Assembly: GCF_020921035.1 (NCBI RefSeq)
Contig: NC_063155.1
Span: forward strand, 9,161,001 to 9,225,000
Source: Rhodamnia argentea
Taxonomy: Eukaryota; Streptophyta; Magnoliopsida; Myrtales; Myrtaceae
Direction of reading: 5' to 3'
Length of the DNA: 64,000 nucleotides
Position 1 is the first letter of the stretch, and the number at the start of each line of letters is the position of its first letter. The position numbers were made by a program, and so were the translations under genes. Of the stretch, positions 36,801 to 48,775 are shown piece after piece. The notes beneath the pieces are model-generated. The model was not told where the DNA came from. It was given only the letters and a program-made list of their open reading frames with translations, and did no database searches.

Positions 36801-39296
36801 CCCCTTTAAAAAGTTTTCGAGTACTTTGACGATCAATCGGACCTTATCTCTCTCAAAAACTTTGATCGTTGAGCTACTCACCCGTTGTAGGTGCACTTGT
36901 CATGTCTCTAGGGAATTCGTGAGAGTAATTCGGTCATATGTCATGAGTGACCCCCGAGTGTCGAAATGCGATCGAAAGAATTTGATTGCATAAATATAGA
37001 AAAGGTAGGTGATTGGATGGCACAAGATACCATGTAAGATGATCGGAAGGCACAAATCCAAAAAACCAGAGGCCTTCATTCCGAATTAACAAAAAACAAA
37101 AACCGACCAAAAAAACAAATTGAATAAAATTAAAGTCAGAGAACCCAATTACTGAAAGTTAGAGGATTAAAACCGCACCTAACCCTACGGATAATAACCA
37201 TTTAAAAAAATAATAATTTTTTTTTTTTAATCTGGAAATCCGATCATAACTGCGATGACAACGCGAATTCAAAACTCGCGTTGACTCCTCCGGATGCAAT
37301 TCCGACATACCAACCAGAGCGCAGCTGCGCGGATGACGTGGACGCTTGCGATTCACGAAGTGGGCGTGGGGCCCAACGCCGGCCGCTTTCGTAGACCGCA
37401 ACAGTTTCCTAAATAAAAAAAAGTCCCGCACGAGACTGTGGGCCTTGGCGGGGGTAAAAGTGGAAATTCTCAATTGAAAAATCTCGGGAGGATCCTTCCG
37501 GCCCCACGCCTACCCGATTTTATCCGCACCGAAGTTCCCCCCGGTTTCCCGAGAGGGCCCCTCCGGATAGGGCCCTATTTACGGGCCTGCCACCGGAGTA
37601 ACCGCCCGTTAATGTCGCGGAACGACGGGGGCAGTTTGGTAAATGGGGGCACGCGGGCAATGAATGCGCTGTCCCGTCGGAAACGGGATGGCGTGGTCGA
37701 GCAGCCGCGTGCGCCTTGTCGGTCATTTTCCGCGGCCCAACTAATTCCTTTAAACCGAATAATTAAATTTAATTTTGTTAATTAATTTATGGATAAGCGA
37801 TCTTTTCCCAATTTTTTTTTTCACTTGGCCCCAGCTGTTAAAATTACTGGCTTACAGCTCACTCGTGCGTCATTGGTTACGTCATAATTGAGATTTACTC
37901 GGTTTGTGTAAAATGCGACGAGGCGTCTTATAGCTCCACCGTATTTTTCACTTCGAATCCTAAAACTGAGAGAATGTCTAAATTTGGAGGTGAATTGGCA
38001 TCATAAATTTTACCATTCGAAGAAATATTGCATGTGAAATGTGAATGGCGGGGTTATATTTTCTCTTCTCCGATCCATTCTTTATCGGTGCATCGAGACT
38101 TGTTGAGAGTTGAGACTCGTCGTTGTTGTAGCATCACCCACACGGATATATAGAAAAAGTGATTACGCGATGTTTTTAATAATAAAGAAAGAGGAGAAAC
38201 GTAACGCTTCTTATTGGTTTCGAATCGATCGTGTCATGTTACGTTGAGTTTGCGTTCATCTTAATAAATTCACGTTGCACTAGAGGCATATTCCCATATC
38301 ACGTTAGAAATTATTGTCCTAATCGATACGATAAAACGAGGGTGATTTGACATTTAGGCTTCTTGTCCCCTGTGATTTTTCTCAAAATATCAAATATTTT
38401 GTTTAAGTTGAAATTTGCTTCCCCGACCTTCCAAAACATACAAACATCAACATTATCGAGATGATCTCAATCGTTCTCCAACGACAACTCATTTGTACTT
38501 TCGTCATGTCTCGCGTCTTTAAAATAATAAATCGAGTCTATTTATTAACCATGTCGAGATAAATAATCACGAATGATGTGTAACGCGTCTCATGATAATA
38601 GCGAACCGATATGGTAAGTGTCATCATCTTCTCTAACCGCTTGATGGGCAGAGTCATTACTTTAGCAAGTATCGGTCCTCCTCGACCTAATCGCGATACC
38701 CGTGATTGTTTTTCGGTCACGATTCTCGGAGAGTCGAGGCAAGATTTCGACGAATCATATAAATCGATCTGCTAGGCATCTTTCATGCGCCTCGTAGGTT
38801 TCTCTAGCACGACAAGCACGTTGGAACCATGACCCGAAGTGACGTGTTACGTGACTAGCAAACTAAGGTGGACAAAACATACGTACCACGTCTCCAAGTC
38901 TAGAAACACGAAAGTCCACCGATTAGGTGGTAGGCAGCAACTCTTCGTTTCTTTAAATCCAACACAGCATTCATTTCAATTACTCGATTAGTCTTTTTCT
39001 TTTTCTTTTTTTTTTTTTTTTTTGGGGTTTTCTTTTTCCTGCCGCAATTAATGACGAAAAGAAAATTACAAAAAAAATGAAAATTCTTTTTGTTGAAAAG
39101 AAGGGAGACTTATCTTTGAAGAAGAAGCATCCTTTGATTTTGATACTTATCCTATGTACAAAGTTGTCGTGTCGGGCGGTCTCTTTCATACACATTTGTC
39201 GCGGGGAGGAATATCTCCTTGTGGGGGGCACAATTGGAGTGAAGGTATTCACTGGATGCATGCTCATTGGTCATTATAGGTTGAAAAAACATAAAA
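33815..39296. other. Gene-poor stretch, 5.5 kb
   Basis: No gene recognised. It holds a low-complexity GAGGCGAGA-rich patch (34690-34830), a T9G15 run (35471-35494), an AAG-rich patch (35698-35730) and a GC-rich patch (37440-37740) that looks promoter- or CpG-island-like but leads to no identifiable gene. Short ORFs here match nothing known to me. It is probably decayed transposon sequence. Confidence 0.5.
35471..35494. repeat. T9G15 homopolymer junction
   Basis: Nine T followed by fifteen G on the plus strand, a run long enough to form G-quadruplexes and to be unstable in cloning and sequencing; its exact length is therefore doubtful. Confidence 0.9.
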
Positions 39297-39627
39297 GGAT
39301 AAGTATGTTCTAAAAATTGTCACGAAAATACAATCGAGTCTTAACTTTTTTAAAAATTACAATCAAATCCTGAAACTTATTAGAAAAATATAATCGAGTC
39401 CCAAAACTTATAAAAAGTGCAATCAAATCTTAAAACTTATTGTGAAAGGGCAATTGATTCCAAAAACTTTTAAAAAGAATTTTATGACCTGATTTTACTT
39501 TTTGAAAGATTTAGCATTCAATTGCACTAATGTGACGGGTTTTATGACTTAACTATACTTTTTTAGAATTTCAGGATTAAATTATACTTTCTTAACAAGT
39601 TTTAGGGTTTTCAATATGCTTATCCCT
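39297..39627. mobile_element. Foldback element with ~40-bp subterminal units (copy 3)
   Basis: The left end GGATAAGTATGTTCTAAAAA and the complement of the right end, AGGGATAAGCATATTGAAAA, pair. Between them are units around AAAATACAATCGAGTCTTAAC, repeated about every 40 bp and turning to the inverse orientation past the middle (near 39480). Closely related to the element at 49461. Confidence 0.7.
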
Positions 39628-40410
39628 TAAAAATAATATGTTATTTTTCTATTTTTTGAAATACCCGCATGAGAATTAAATTAGTAGTGGCCGAGCCAAA
39701 AATCGAAAAGCTTGCTCTCAAGAAAGTATATTAAGGAACGCTAATGCAGTGGTTATCCATGCAGATTGGTCATATTATAATAATTGAGTAAAAGGGGAGA
39801 AGATGGATGGGTGGGGGTCTACCCGACCCTATCGGAGGATAATCTTCTTTATTGATTAGGGTTGGACATCCTTTGGTCATGCCTAATGAATTAGTTGTTG
39901 GGCCATGACACACGAATCACCCAATAAAAGATTTTGCTTTTCATTTTCAATGTGCTTGTTAAAAATATCCCACGTCTCGCGTTTACGGGCCAGCTTTTAG
40001 ATCGGACATTCTGAAACGGTACCACAGTTGAATTCGATCCCAATTTATTTCATCCCTAGGATCCCCACTTGTCAAATTCCCAATCCGGCTCGAGATGGAG
40101 GTTGTCTGCGGGAACCGCAACACTAGATTGTGTGAAGGGATTCGAGATTGGAAACGCGAAAAAGAAATCGAGGGCCAACTAGTTGGGATGATATGGCGAT
40201 TGAATCTCAACGCTAGATTGTCCATGTGCAGCTGCAATTCTTGATCTTTGAAGATGAGATTTTGTTTTTTTTCAAACGCAAGATCTGAACGGATGAATGT
40301 AGTAAGTTATTACAGATGGATTAGCATAACGGCCAGAGATCTTTAAAGATCCGAGCTTTTTCATCGCCCATTTAAGGAAGGAAAAGTAATTGCTAATTCA
40401 GAAGATCAAA

Positions 40411-40803
40411 GGAAAAACTGCATAAATGGTATTTAAACTTTGATTCAATTTTTCCGATGTAGTCCATGAACTTTAATTCATTATACAATTTCATCCATAA
40501 ACTTTTAATTTATTCAATATGGCCCTTGAATTTTTTGTATATGTTCAATTTGGTCATCGAAACTATATAAAAACATTCGCCATATAGTCCTTCTAATAAT
40601 TCAAATTCAAGGATAACACCGAATATTTTTGTATAGTCCGAGGATTGTAAAGTTTGGGGACGCATTAAATAAATTAGAAGTTCATGGATGATATTATATA
40701 TTGGGCTAAAATTTAGTAATCACTTTGTATAAATTAATAATTCATGGATCATATCATATTGCACCTTAAATCAAAATTCAGGAATTATTGGAGTAATTAT
40801 TCC
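40411..40803. mobile_element. Foldback element with ~40-bp subterminal units (copy 4)
   Basis: The left end GGAAAAACTGCATAAATGG pairs with the complement of the right end, GGAATAATTACTCCAATAAT. Units of the type TAGTCCATGAACTTTAATTC repeat from both ends toward the middle. The fragment at 46568 is the same subfamily. Confidence 0.7.
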
Positions 40804-41263
40804 GGAATAGAATGATGGGTATCGCATCCGCAGAGGGGCAATCAAGAAATAAAGCACTGAAGAGAGGGGCAATCGAGGGAAGGAAGATGATCGAAGAAGA
40901 AAAGGATAGAAAGAGAAATCCACCGGATAATAACGTAAGACCAACCAGAGTCAGAATCCAACTGTATAATTATAATCTCTCTACTCTTTCTCTTTCTTTC
41001 TCTGCCTTGTGCAGTATGATGATCTTCATTCTTTTTTGACTTTTCTGGTTCCACGTTTAATCCCCGGAGAGCTTCCTTCTTCAATGAACAAAAACGCACA
41101 AGCACCAAACACCAGCCCACACGAAACTGTGATCCCCTCTCTTGCCTGAAGAGAGAAAATGAAAAAGATGGAGACTTTCCAGTTGTTCGCTTTTCTTGGG
41201 TCCTTCCCTCTTTCTCTGAATCCAAATCCCACCATTTTACCTCACCAGTTTGGGACCTAACTC

Positions 41264-41266
<3 letters not shown>

Positions 41267-41294
<28 letters not shown>
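41267..41294. repeat. (CT)14 microsatellite in the TPS11 leader or core promoter
   Basis: Uninterrupted CT run about 65 bases before the proposed 5'UTR splice donor. Confidence 0.95.
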
Positions 41295-41297
<3 letters not shown>

Positions 41298-41358
41298 ATC
41301 TTGGGCTGTGTAAAGGAGCGTTCTTTGCTTGAAAGTTTCTCTCGGGCTTCATCTCCTT

Positions 41359-42944
41359 GTAAGTTCCTTCCTTCTTTCGCATTTGCTCTCTCTTTTCTTG
41401 CCGTGTTTGTCATCAAGAACGGAATGGAAGACATGGGCCTGTTCGATACGACGTGTGCTGTGTCGTGTTGTGAGAGAAAAAATGGTTTTTTTGCTTGCTT
41501 GTCTTGCAGATTATGCAGAACTGTGATTCTGTGAACAGTCTTTGCGTTTCTTCCCAGCCCAGGGTTTTACCTTTTCTTTTTGATGATCTGGCCTGATGAT
41601 ATTGTGTTTTGCAAGGAAGAGTGCAAAATTTATGCAGCAAAACCTCTTGCCCAGCAAGTGCTGTAGAAAAGTTTGAATCTTCTTCTTCTTCCTCTTCTTC
41701 TTCTTCTTCTTCAGGTGGATGATCTGACACTCTCATTCTCTCACTAAATTCGGGTCATCTCAAACGAGTCATCATTTGAGATTAAGCCTTAAGGAGTGCA
41801 TTTCAGTGTCTGTTTGAGTGCAAAGTCCATGAAAGACCTCTGGGTATATTATAATACCCGAAATGTCCCCACATTTTAAGTTCCTTGACAAGGAGGAATA
41901 GTTTCTGTTCTGAATCGATCAATTCCTTATTATCTGTAATACATGTGAATCGATCGAGATGCAAAACTCATGATTTCTGCCAACAGTTGTTGCATCTTGT
42001 TTGTTGATGCTATATCAGTTACCCCATTTAAAAGCAAGCCACCTTGAGGACTTCCATAATGCTGGTTGAGCTTCCATTCATGCCTTCTTTTTAACATAAC
42101 AATCCTGATTTGATTTTTGCAAATTTTAAGTGAAGATCTCATTCTAATATTGAAAATTGGTAGCTGAGTAGGCTTGTGGTCCCCCATTTGTTGCATTAAC
42201 TAAATGTATTGTTGGAGCACGCTTACCGGACGGATAAGTTAATTAATGAGTAATTGAAATGATTGTTCTGGGAAGGACTTGTTTTACTTTTGCTGAATGT
42301 GTGTAAACATTATGTTTTGCATATTCTTTCTAAAGGGCGATATTGACTTAATCTTGATTTTTGTATGATCATGACAAATTTGGATATGGGAACCATTACG
42401 CAGGTCAGCGATCTTTGGTATTGGAAGTGTTATAGCGGGAGAAGTCTTATGGTGAATTAAAAAAAAATGATTTGGACAAAATTCTGATTATTTTTATAGT
42501 ACTCAACATAGTTTACTGTTGTTCCTTCATTTCTATGCTCAGAATGTTCTTGATGTCTATCCTGAACATGGCCTCACCTCAAGCCAACTAGAAGCACCTT
42601 GAGAATTATCAGATAAAGCTATATATCTTCATACATGTTACAATTGAATACCAAGCTTAGCTGTGTTTACAGTTTTACACGGTTATGGATTGCAAGATTA
42701 GAGGGCAATACTCTATCCACAGGAATGAAAATTGACTCTAATCCATGTGTAATAATAAGTTGCATAGAACTGAATGTCCTTTTGGTGCCTGAAGTAAAAG
42801 TACCTAATGAAGAATGTGAAAATAGGCATGGCATTTCTGCATATGTAGAAATACTGCATTCCCATGAATAGTTTGCAATAAGTAATTTTCAGATCTAGAA
42901 ATGACCGTGATTATAGGAGTCATGATGTGCATCATTCCCTGCAG
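41359..42944 (+). other. Probable 5'UTR intron of the TPS gene
   Basis: A consensus donor (TT/GTAAGTTCC) follows a CT-rich leader, and a good acceptor (CCCTGCAG/ATATTTTC) lies 88 bases before the start codon, with no upstream ATG in the resulting second leader piece. Class II plant TPS genes are known to carry a 5'UTR intron. It includes a TTC-rich microsatellite (41678-41712). The exact ends need a transcript. Confidence 0.5.
41678..41712. repeat. (TTC)n microsatellite
   Basis: TCT/TTC repeat with one CCT interruption, inside the proposed 5'UTR intron. Confidence 0.9.
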
Positions 42945-43032
42945 ATATTTTCAGAGGCTTCTTCACGAAGGGTTTGAGTTCTGCACCAATTCAACTTCTT
43001 GAGGAGGAGGTAATAACGCAAATATATTCACT

Positions 43033-45809
43033 ATGATGCTGTCAAGATCTTGCATAAGTTTATTGGACTTGGCATCTGGGGACATGATGAATTTCCCTCA
43101 TACTCCAAGGAACCTTCCGAGAGTGATAACAGTACCAGGAATTATTTCCGACATTCAAGAAGAAAGCACTAGCAGCGAGTTAAATATATCTTTGTCCAAG
43201 CCTCAGGAAAAGATAATAATAGTTGCAAACTTTCTGCCCCTGAATGGTCAGAAGGACTCAGAATCTGGCAAATTGAGTTTTAGTTTGGACGAAGACTCGC
43301 TTTATTTGCAAATGAAGGATGGATTCTCGACCAAGGCTAATGTGATTTATGTTGGGTCCTTGAAGATAGATGTAGATTCGAGCAAGCAAGATGAAGTTGC
43401 GCAGGAGTTGTTGGAGAAGTTCAATTGTGTTCCCACATTTCTGCCTCCGGAGATTCAGAAGAGATATTATCACGGATTCTGCAAGCAGCACTTGTGGCCT
43501 CTTTTCCATTACATGCTTCCCATGTGCCCAGAGATTGGCAATCGTTTCGACAGATTGCTTTGGCAGGCCTATGTTTCCGCTAATAAAGTATTTGCAGATA
43601 AGGTCGTGGAGGTGATAAATCCAGAAGAGGACTATGTGTGGGTTCAAGACTATCACCTCATGGTTTTGCCTACTTTTCTGAGGAGACGGTTCAATCGGGT
43701 TAAGCTCGGTTTCTTTCTCCACAGCCCATTCCCTTCATCAGAAATCTACCGTACTCTGCCCGTGAGAGAAGAAATACTGAAAGCACTCCTAAATGCAGAT
43801 CTGATCGGATTCCATACATTTGATTATGCCCGTCATTTTCTTTCTTGCTGCAGTAGAATGTTGGGGTTAAAGTATGAGTCGAAGCGAGGTTACATCGGAC
43901 TTGAATATCTGGGCCGGATGATCTACATTAAGATTTTGCCTGTCGGGATCCACATGGGAAGGCTAAAATCCGCGTTGAACCACTGCTCTTCCGCCGCCAC
44001 AGCCATGGAAATTCAGAAACAGTTCCAGGGGAAAAGGATTATACTAGGGGTTGATGACACGGACATATTTAAAGGCATTAGTCTAAAGTTACTTGCCCTG
44101 GAGCAACTCCTGAGGCAGCGCTCAGATTTGCAAGGACAAGTGGTGATGGTTCAGATTATGAACCCTGCCAGGAGTACTGGGAAAGATGTTCAAGAAGTGA
44201 AGAAAGAGGTCTATTCAACTACCGACAGGATAAACAAAACGCTTGGTTTCCCAGGCTACAAGCCAGTAATTTTGATTGACCGTCCCATTTCCTTTTACGA
44301 GAAGAGCGCCTATTACGCTTCAGCAGAATGTTGCATTGTTAATGCCGTAAGAGATGGGATGAATCTGGTCCCTTACAAGTACATAGTCTGTAGGCAAGGG
44401 TCTCAAATAATTGACGATGCTTTGGGGGTAGCCGCTGAGACCCCTCGGACTAGCATGCTTGTAGTCTCTGAGTTCATCGGCTGCTCACCCTCGTTAAGTG
44501 GGGCCATCAGGGTTAATCCATGGGACGTTGATGCGGTCGCCAATGCGCTCAACTTAGCCATCACAATGCCTGCAATTGAGAAGCAGCTTAGGCATGAGAA
44601 GCATTATCGTTACGTCAGCTCCCACGATGTAGCATATTGGGCCCACAGCTTCTTGCAGGATTTGGAGAGATCATGCAAGGATCACTATAGAAAGCGTTGC
44701 TGGGGCATCGGTTTTGGCCTGAACTTCAGGATCTTGTCTCTGTCTCCGAGCTTTAGGAAACTATCTGTCGAAACTTTAGTCTCTTCTTATAAGAGAACTA
44801 ATAGCAGAGCTATATTTCTGGATTATGATGGAACTTTGGTCCCTCAAGCTTCCATCACCAAGACCCCAAGCCCTAACGTCATCTCGATTCTGAATAATCT
44901 CTGCGACGATTCAAGCAACACCGTGTTCTTAGTTAGTGGCCGGGGGCGGAATTCTTTGGGTGGATGGTTTTCACCATGCGAGAATTTGGGTATAGCAGCC
45001 GAACACGGGTATTTCATGAGGTATATTATGTACACAAGTTGATGTTTTTCCCCACTCTATATGTAATTGGCAGTGGCTAAATTTATAGGAAACTGGCTAT
45101 GAACTTTTATTTATTTCAACCATCACTGGAGGTTTAAATTTGGGAATTCGGGTCCTCCTCTTGCAGGTGGAGCAGGGAAGCAACTTGGGAAACTGATCGG
45201 TTGGAGGTGGATTTCGATTGGAAAAGGATTGTTGAACCCGTAATGAGGCTTTATACTGAGACTACCGATGGCTCCTATATGGAGACTAAGGAGAGCGCTT
45301 TGGTTTGGCACTATGAGGACGCCGACCCTGATTTCGGATCCTTCCAGGCCATGGAATTACTAGACCATCTTGAGAGCGTTCTCACAAACGAGCCTGTAGT
45401 TGTGAAGAAGGGTCAGCATATTGTTGAAGTGAAGCCACAGGTGCGAACTCGCGGTTCTCTCCTTCTCCTATGTTTTCAGTCTTCATTCTTATTTCCTTTG
45501 TTCCTGGCAAATCTGCAGGGAGTGACCAAGGGCTTAGTGGCGGAGAAAGTTCTTTCCACTCTGAACGAAGGCGGGAAATCGCCAGATTTTATTTTGTGCA
45601 TTGGGGATGATAGATCTGACGAGGACATGTTCGAGAGCATCACAAGCGTGGTCTGCAGTTCTTCAGCGCCAGAGGTTTTCGCGTGCACTGTAGGCCAGAA
45701 GCCGAGTAAAGCTCGGTACTACCTAGACGACACGATAGATGTTCTGACATTGCTTCAAGGCATGGCTGCTGCCTCAATTATAAAATCCTTATGCCGAAGA
45801 GAGATCTAG
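43033..45809 (+). CDS. TPS11: Class II trehalose-6-phosphate synthase, TPS11-like
   Basis: Fused glycosyltransferase-20/phosphatase-like protein. Class II plant TPS proteins are regulators rather than proven active enzymes. Three exons: 43033-45020, 45167-45440 and 45519-45809, giving 850 residues, normal length. Two ATGs in tandem begin the protein (MMLSRSCISLLDLASG). GT20 motifs: VPTFLPPEIQKRYYHGF, WVQDYHLMVLP (Gln where relatives usually have His), LHSPFPSSEIYRTLPVR and GYIGLEYLGR. The phosphatase-like part keeps LDYDGT (596-601), SGRGR (about 634) and IGDDRSDEDMF (782-792). NPARSTGKDVQEV and the short C-terminus resemble TPS11 more than TPS8-10, from memory. The middle exon begins in phase 2, as in the family. 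The gene stands alone, with foldback elements on both sides. Confidence 0.93.
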
Positions 45810-48253
45810 CTGCATCAATAAAGCTTCACTCGAAACGCGATGACAAGATTTTTCTCAACACAACCACTCTGAATCGGATAGTGGGATGCGAGGCAGCCAT
45901 ATGCTCAGGTAGGCTTGCTCTTTTTCCCGGCTGGATGAATCTTATTGTTGGTTGGTTGAGGTTCAAGCATGTTGTCGGGGCCGCAGCATTCGCTCTGCGC
46001 TTTTTTGCTGCAAAGCGAAACGGCTTGAGACCCTCTTGTCACTCGCGTCTTGGGGGTTGAATTCTTTTTTGAATACCGTTCCCTGTTTTTCTCTTCCTCA
46101 TTTACCGGCTCGGGGTGGTAAGCATGGTGTACATTTTCTCTTGGTGGGGGGAATGCTGGTTGTATACACAGTTATTAGGCCAAACGTTTGACACAGCTAG
46201 CCTGTAGCGAAAATGACATCGATAGTTTACTTGCTTTGCTCTGCGGAATCGCGAACAGCGGACAAATTACATCCTGTCACCATTCATTGGATGTTCGGAG
46301 TTGCAGAGAACTGCCGTTCTCTCGCTGTATGATTTTGCCACACGAAGACGACTGTCTGTCTTTACTGTTTTCTGTCTGCTGTATGAATTGCAATAGACGA
46401 CTGACTTTCATTGTAGATTTCAAGCTTAGTATGAATCATGGAATGGCCTTTTCCTAATGACAATGCTCTAATTTGCAAATGCCATAGCAGAGAGAAGTAA
46501 AATGCAACATTAAGCTTTCCAAAACAGGTGAAAGCTCGAGAGATTGGAGTCGCTGAACCACCATTTTCTTCATGTGGTCCTTGAGTTTTAAATTTGTTCA
46601 ATATGATTTCTTAATTTTTGTTACATGTTTAATGTAGTCCATGAACCGTAGATCATAGACAATATTAAGCATTTTCATATAGTTTACGGACTAAATTGAA
46701 CATGTACGAAAAGTTCAGAGATCACATTGAATAAATTAAAAATTTAAGGATTACATTAAAAATTAAGTCACCATTCGGGGATCATTTGTGTTGATTTTTC
46801 TCCAAATTAACACTGCCTTTTAATCCGATCAAAGATCATTCACTATTGGAGGATTAGAAAAAAAAATGAATTGAATCGGATCTTCTGTGGGAATGATTTG
46901 AAAGATTCAAAATCAAGGAGTGATTTGAAAGATCCAAAATGAAAAAATAGTGATACTTGTTAGCAATAATATAATGAATGTAGTCAATTAATATCGATGG
47001 ATTCGAAATTTGATTTAAAAGATACAAAAGATATATATGGAATTGATTTTTTTATTAACGAATAGATCTGATCGTAATTTCGAATTACGTTGGAATTAGC
47101 AATTATTCATTTACATAAAGGAAGGCGTACATAGAGATTTCTTTCACTTCGCCTTTTGATTGACGTGCTGATCATTGGGGGCGACCACACGTCACCCAAC
47201 AAATCCATAATCTCTTCGAAGCTGGCAAAATCGTACGTTGTGGGTCCCGGCGACGGAAATTTGTCCTTTTGCATGCCTAAAAAGGATCTTGATTCCGTCA
47301 ATCACCCACCACCCGATCCCAGCCCCACCGAAATCATGCGCTCCCGCGAAGCACCAGATCATCGCCACCTACCGCGGCCGCCACCAGCCCCTCCATCCAA
47401 CTCAACGGGCATATAACGACTACCTCCGATCCCGCAAAGTTACCAAAATACCCCCACCCCAAAGCTAAAGCAATCTGACCAAAAAAAAAAAAAAAAAGGG
47501 CTAAAGCGAGAATAGGTCTGGAATTAGGGTATCTTAACAATCCAATCATGGATGGACTGCATTCGCAATTTTAACGGAAAAAAATCCGATTAATAAGTTC
47601 GGAATATACAAAAAGTAGGTATCTCGTATGATTAATGCAATGCTGCACGTATCGGGAAAATATCGATTACTCGGTAAAAGAGCATGATACGAGTCAATGA
47701 CGCTCCTTAATTCTGTCGAGGTGAGCGAAACGTTTGATTATGATAGCACGATCTAGATTACCACTCAGAGCCTAATAGGGGGGCGAGAATTTTTTTTTTA
47801 TTAATGGCAAAATGGAATATAGTTCGTTTTTAATAAGTGGACGGAAACGATCAACGGAGAATTTTGATCGCTTTCTTTTTGTATTTTTTACACTGCTCTT
47901 TGTTTTCACTTATTTTCCAATGGTTGAATTTTTTATTTAAAAAAAAATTAGGAGAGTAGTGCAGCCAAAATGTTAATTGTGAAGATAGGATGAGGAATTT
48001 TTTTTTTTTGGTGGAAGATAAGATGAGGATTGAGAAACTACAAAATCCCGTTTTAAAAGGAGGAGTCAACCTTTTACCGGGAGAACAAGTAGTTCTCCTG
48101 GCCCTTCGACGGCAAAAGAGAGACTCCAGAAAATCTTACTAAACCCGGAATTTCCCGGTCATCCTTTCTCTTCTGTTTATAATCAGCTCTGATATTCTCT
48201 CCCCCGGTTGTAGAGAGAGAGAGAGAGAGAGGACGTCGTTTCGAGGTCCCGAG
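45810..48253. other. Intergenic with 3'UTR and one foldback fragment
   Basis: About the first 400 bases should be the TPS 3'UTR. 47100-47470 has gene-like composition and ACGT-core sites (CACACGTCA) but no recognisable protein. A GA run at 48213-48231 stands just before the next gene and belongs to its leader. Confidence 0.5.
46568..46804. mobile_element. Foldback element, left end truncated (copy 5)
   Basis: CTTCATGTGGTCCTTGAG at the left is mirrored by GGGGATCATTTGTG...TTTTTCTCC at the right. The units (TAGTCCATGAACCGTAGAT; inverse GTTTACGGACTAAATTGAAC) match those in the element at 40411. The outer GGAAAA-type end is visible only on the right (as TTTTTCTCC). Confidence 0.6.
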
Positions 48254-48775
48254 ATGAGGACGGAACGATCAGCCATGGCGGGGTCGCCCGACCCGATCTC
48301 CGATCATCCGTCGTCGGCCTCCACCTGCTGCTTCTGCTTCCCCCGCTTCCGCACCCGCGCGTCGCCTCCGGCCTCCGGATTGTCCTTCTGGGAGCGGGTG
48401 GGATCGAGCGGGCACCGCCGCCACGACGACGCCGAGGGCTGGTGGGCCCGCGGGCTCAGGTCCCTGAAGAAGCTCCGCGAGTGGTCCGAGATCGCCGCCG
48501 GCCCCAAGTGGAAGACCTTCATCCGGCGATTCAACCGGAGGCCGCACCGGCACGGGCGGTTCAACTACGACGCGCTGGATTACGCCCTCAACTTCGACGA
48601 GGGGCAGAACGGGGACGTCGACGAGGAGGGCGAGAAGGGCACCGGGTTCCTTAACTTCTCGGCCCGGTTCGCTTCCTTGCCCGGCTCGATCAAGTCGGAC
48701 CCGGCGAAGGCGACGGCGACGGCCCCGGCGGTGGATTTAGGGAGGGCCTCGGAGGTGCCGGTTTTCGCGTAGGCG
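48254..48775 (+). CDS. Small single-exon plant protein of unknown function
   Basis: 173 codons, no intron, very GC-rich. The first ATG (48254) has a second ATG in frame at 48275 (MAGSPDP); either could start. The protein has an N-terminal cysteine patch (STCCFCFPRF), a tryptophan/basic segment (FWERVGSSGHRRHDD, WWARGLRSLKKLREW), then the best-conserved-looking part, GPKWKTFIRRFNRR, and FNYDALDYALNFDEG, ending in an Ala/Thr-rich tail. I recall similar YALNFDEG motifs in small uncharacterised plant proteins but cannot name the family. There is no signal peptide or membrane segment. The CT/GA-rich leader and strong codon bias support a real gene. Confidence 0.75.
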
